From assembly GCA_035293245.1 (NCBI GenBank), contig DATDOO010000014.1, forward strand, positions 1 through 6,776: DNA of 6,776 nucleotides. The letters run 5' to 3'. Positions 6,589-6,776 of the stretch are shown piece by piece. Each line of letters starts with the position of its first letter. Within the stretch, counting starts at the first letter, position 1. This stretch comes from DATDOO01 sp035293245. GTDB lineage: Bacteria; Pseudomonadota; Gammaproteobacteria; Methylococcales; Methylococcaceae. Made by a program: the position numbers and the translations under genes. The notes beneath the pieces are model-generated. The model ran no database searches. It saw only the letters and a list, made by a program, of their open reading frames with translations, and had not been told where the DNA came from.

Positions 6589-6776
6589 TAGCCCTAATCG
6601 GGTAACCGCGGGTTTCTCTCCGGCAAAAGGGGACGCCCATTAGCCTGCCTCCGTCAACAAAATGTGTAATACCCTGCCGATAAAAATCAGCATTCCCAAA
6701 TCCGTCAACCGACATCCCTTCGCGCCCGTTATTTCACTTCGTAGGCGTCGGATGAATCATCCGCACCGGTCACCCA
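6589..6776. other. Gene-free right edge
   Basis: No convincing gene is visible in these 188 bases. It contains AGCCCTAA (6590-6597), the inverse of TTAGGGCT before the orphan gene, a motif AAAAGGGGACGCCCATTA near 6625-6642, and a perfect palindrome at 6749-6763. A minus-strand frame crossing 6491-6715 overlaps the orphan gene and looks accidental. Whatever follows lies outside the window. Confidence 0.5.
6749..6763. repeat. Perfect 15-base palindrome
   Basis: CGGATGA and TCATCCG form a perfect seven-base inverted repeat around a single central A. It may be a transcription-factor half-site pair for a gene beyond the window, or part of a dispersed repeat. Nothing in the window decides between them. 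Confidence 0.35.

Noticed and set aside
5826..6600. Integron cassette with attC sites around the orphan gene
   Set aside because: GTTAGGG at 5830-5836 partly resembles the GTTRRRY core, but the last base does not fit and no paired R/L sites or long imperfect attC palindrome are present after the gene.
6491..6715. Minus-strand 74-codon frame at the right edge
   Set aside because: It overlaps the 3' end of the better-supported orphan gene and crosses repeat-like motifs, and I see no family features.

Overview
The window looks like chromosomal DNA of a GC-rich Gram-negative bacterium, probably a proteobacterium. The evidence is a periplasmic-binding-protein ferric transporter, a lipid A-type acyltransferase (LpxD, so an outer membrane) and a heme A synthase (so an aa3-type or related heme-copper oxidase elsewhere in the genome). 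A gammaproteobacterium is my guess, from the style of the proteins and of one palindromic repeat. I could not search this and hold it loosely.

Left block (1-3284, minus strand): a three-gene ferric iron ABC transporter operon, transcribed right to left. The order is periplasmic iron-binding protein (fbpA type), fused 12-helix permease (fbpB type), then ATPase (fbpC type, cut off by the window edge). Gaps are only 30 and 22 bases, so one transcript is likely. Its upstream region, shared with the divergent heme A synthase gene, holds an AT-rich island with a Fur-box-like sequence. Iron uptake and a heme-modifying enzyme therefore share a control region.

Middle block (3463-5552): ctaA (heme A synthase, plus strand) converges on lpxD (minus strand) with 14 bases between their stop codons. 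The 3' end of ctaA, including its stop codon, lies inside a near-perfect hairpin that resembles a dispersed REP-like palindrome. A second small stem-loop overlaps the lpxD stop. CtaA has Asn where the first heme-ligand His of the family is expected. The lpxD gene stands alone, without fabZ, lpxA or bamA beside it, and may be a second copy.

Right block (5553-6776): composition falls from about 60-75% GC to about 50%. A 304-base gene-free stretch holds a terminator-like hairpin. It is followed by one unrecognised gene for a secreted protein of 243 residues with four cysteines after the signal peptide, flanked by short inverted repeats. The last 188 bases show no gene, only short palindromes and repeat-like motifs. 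This block looks like accessory DNA.

I do not see a clear new multi-gene system. The points most worth checking are the palindrome that forms the end of ctaA, the shared iron/heme A control region, the stand-alone LpxD and the orphan secreted protein in low-GC DNA.
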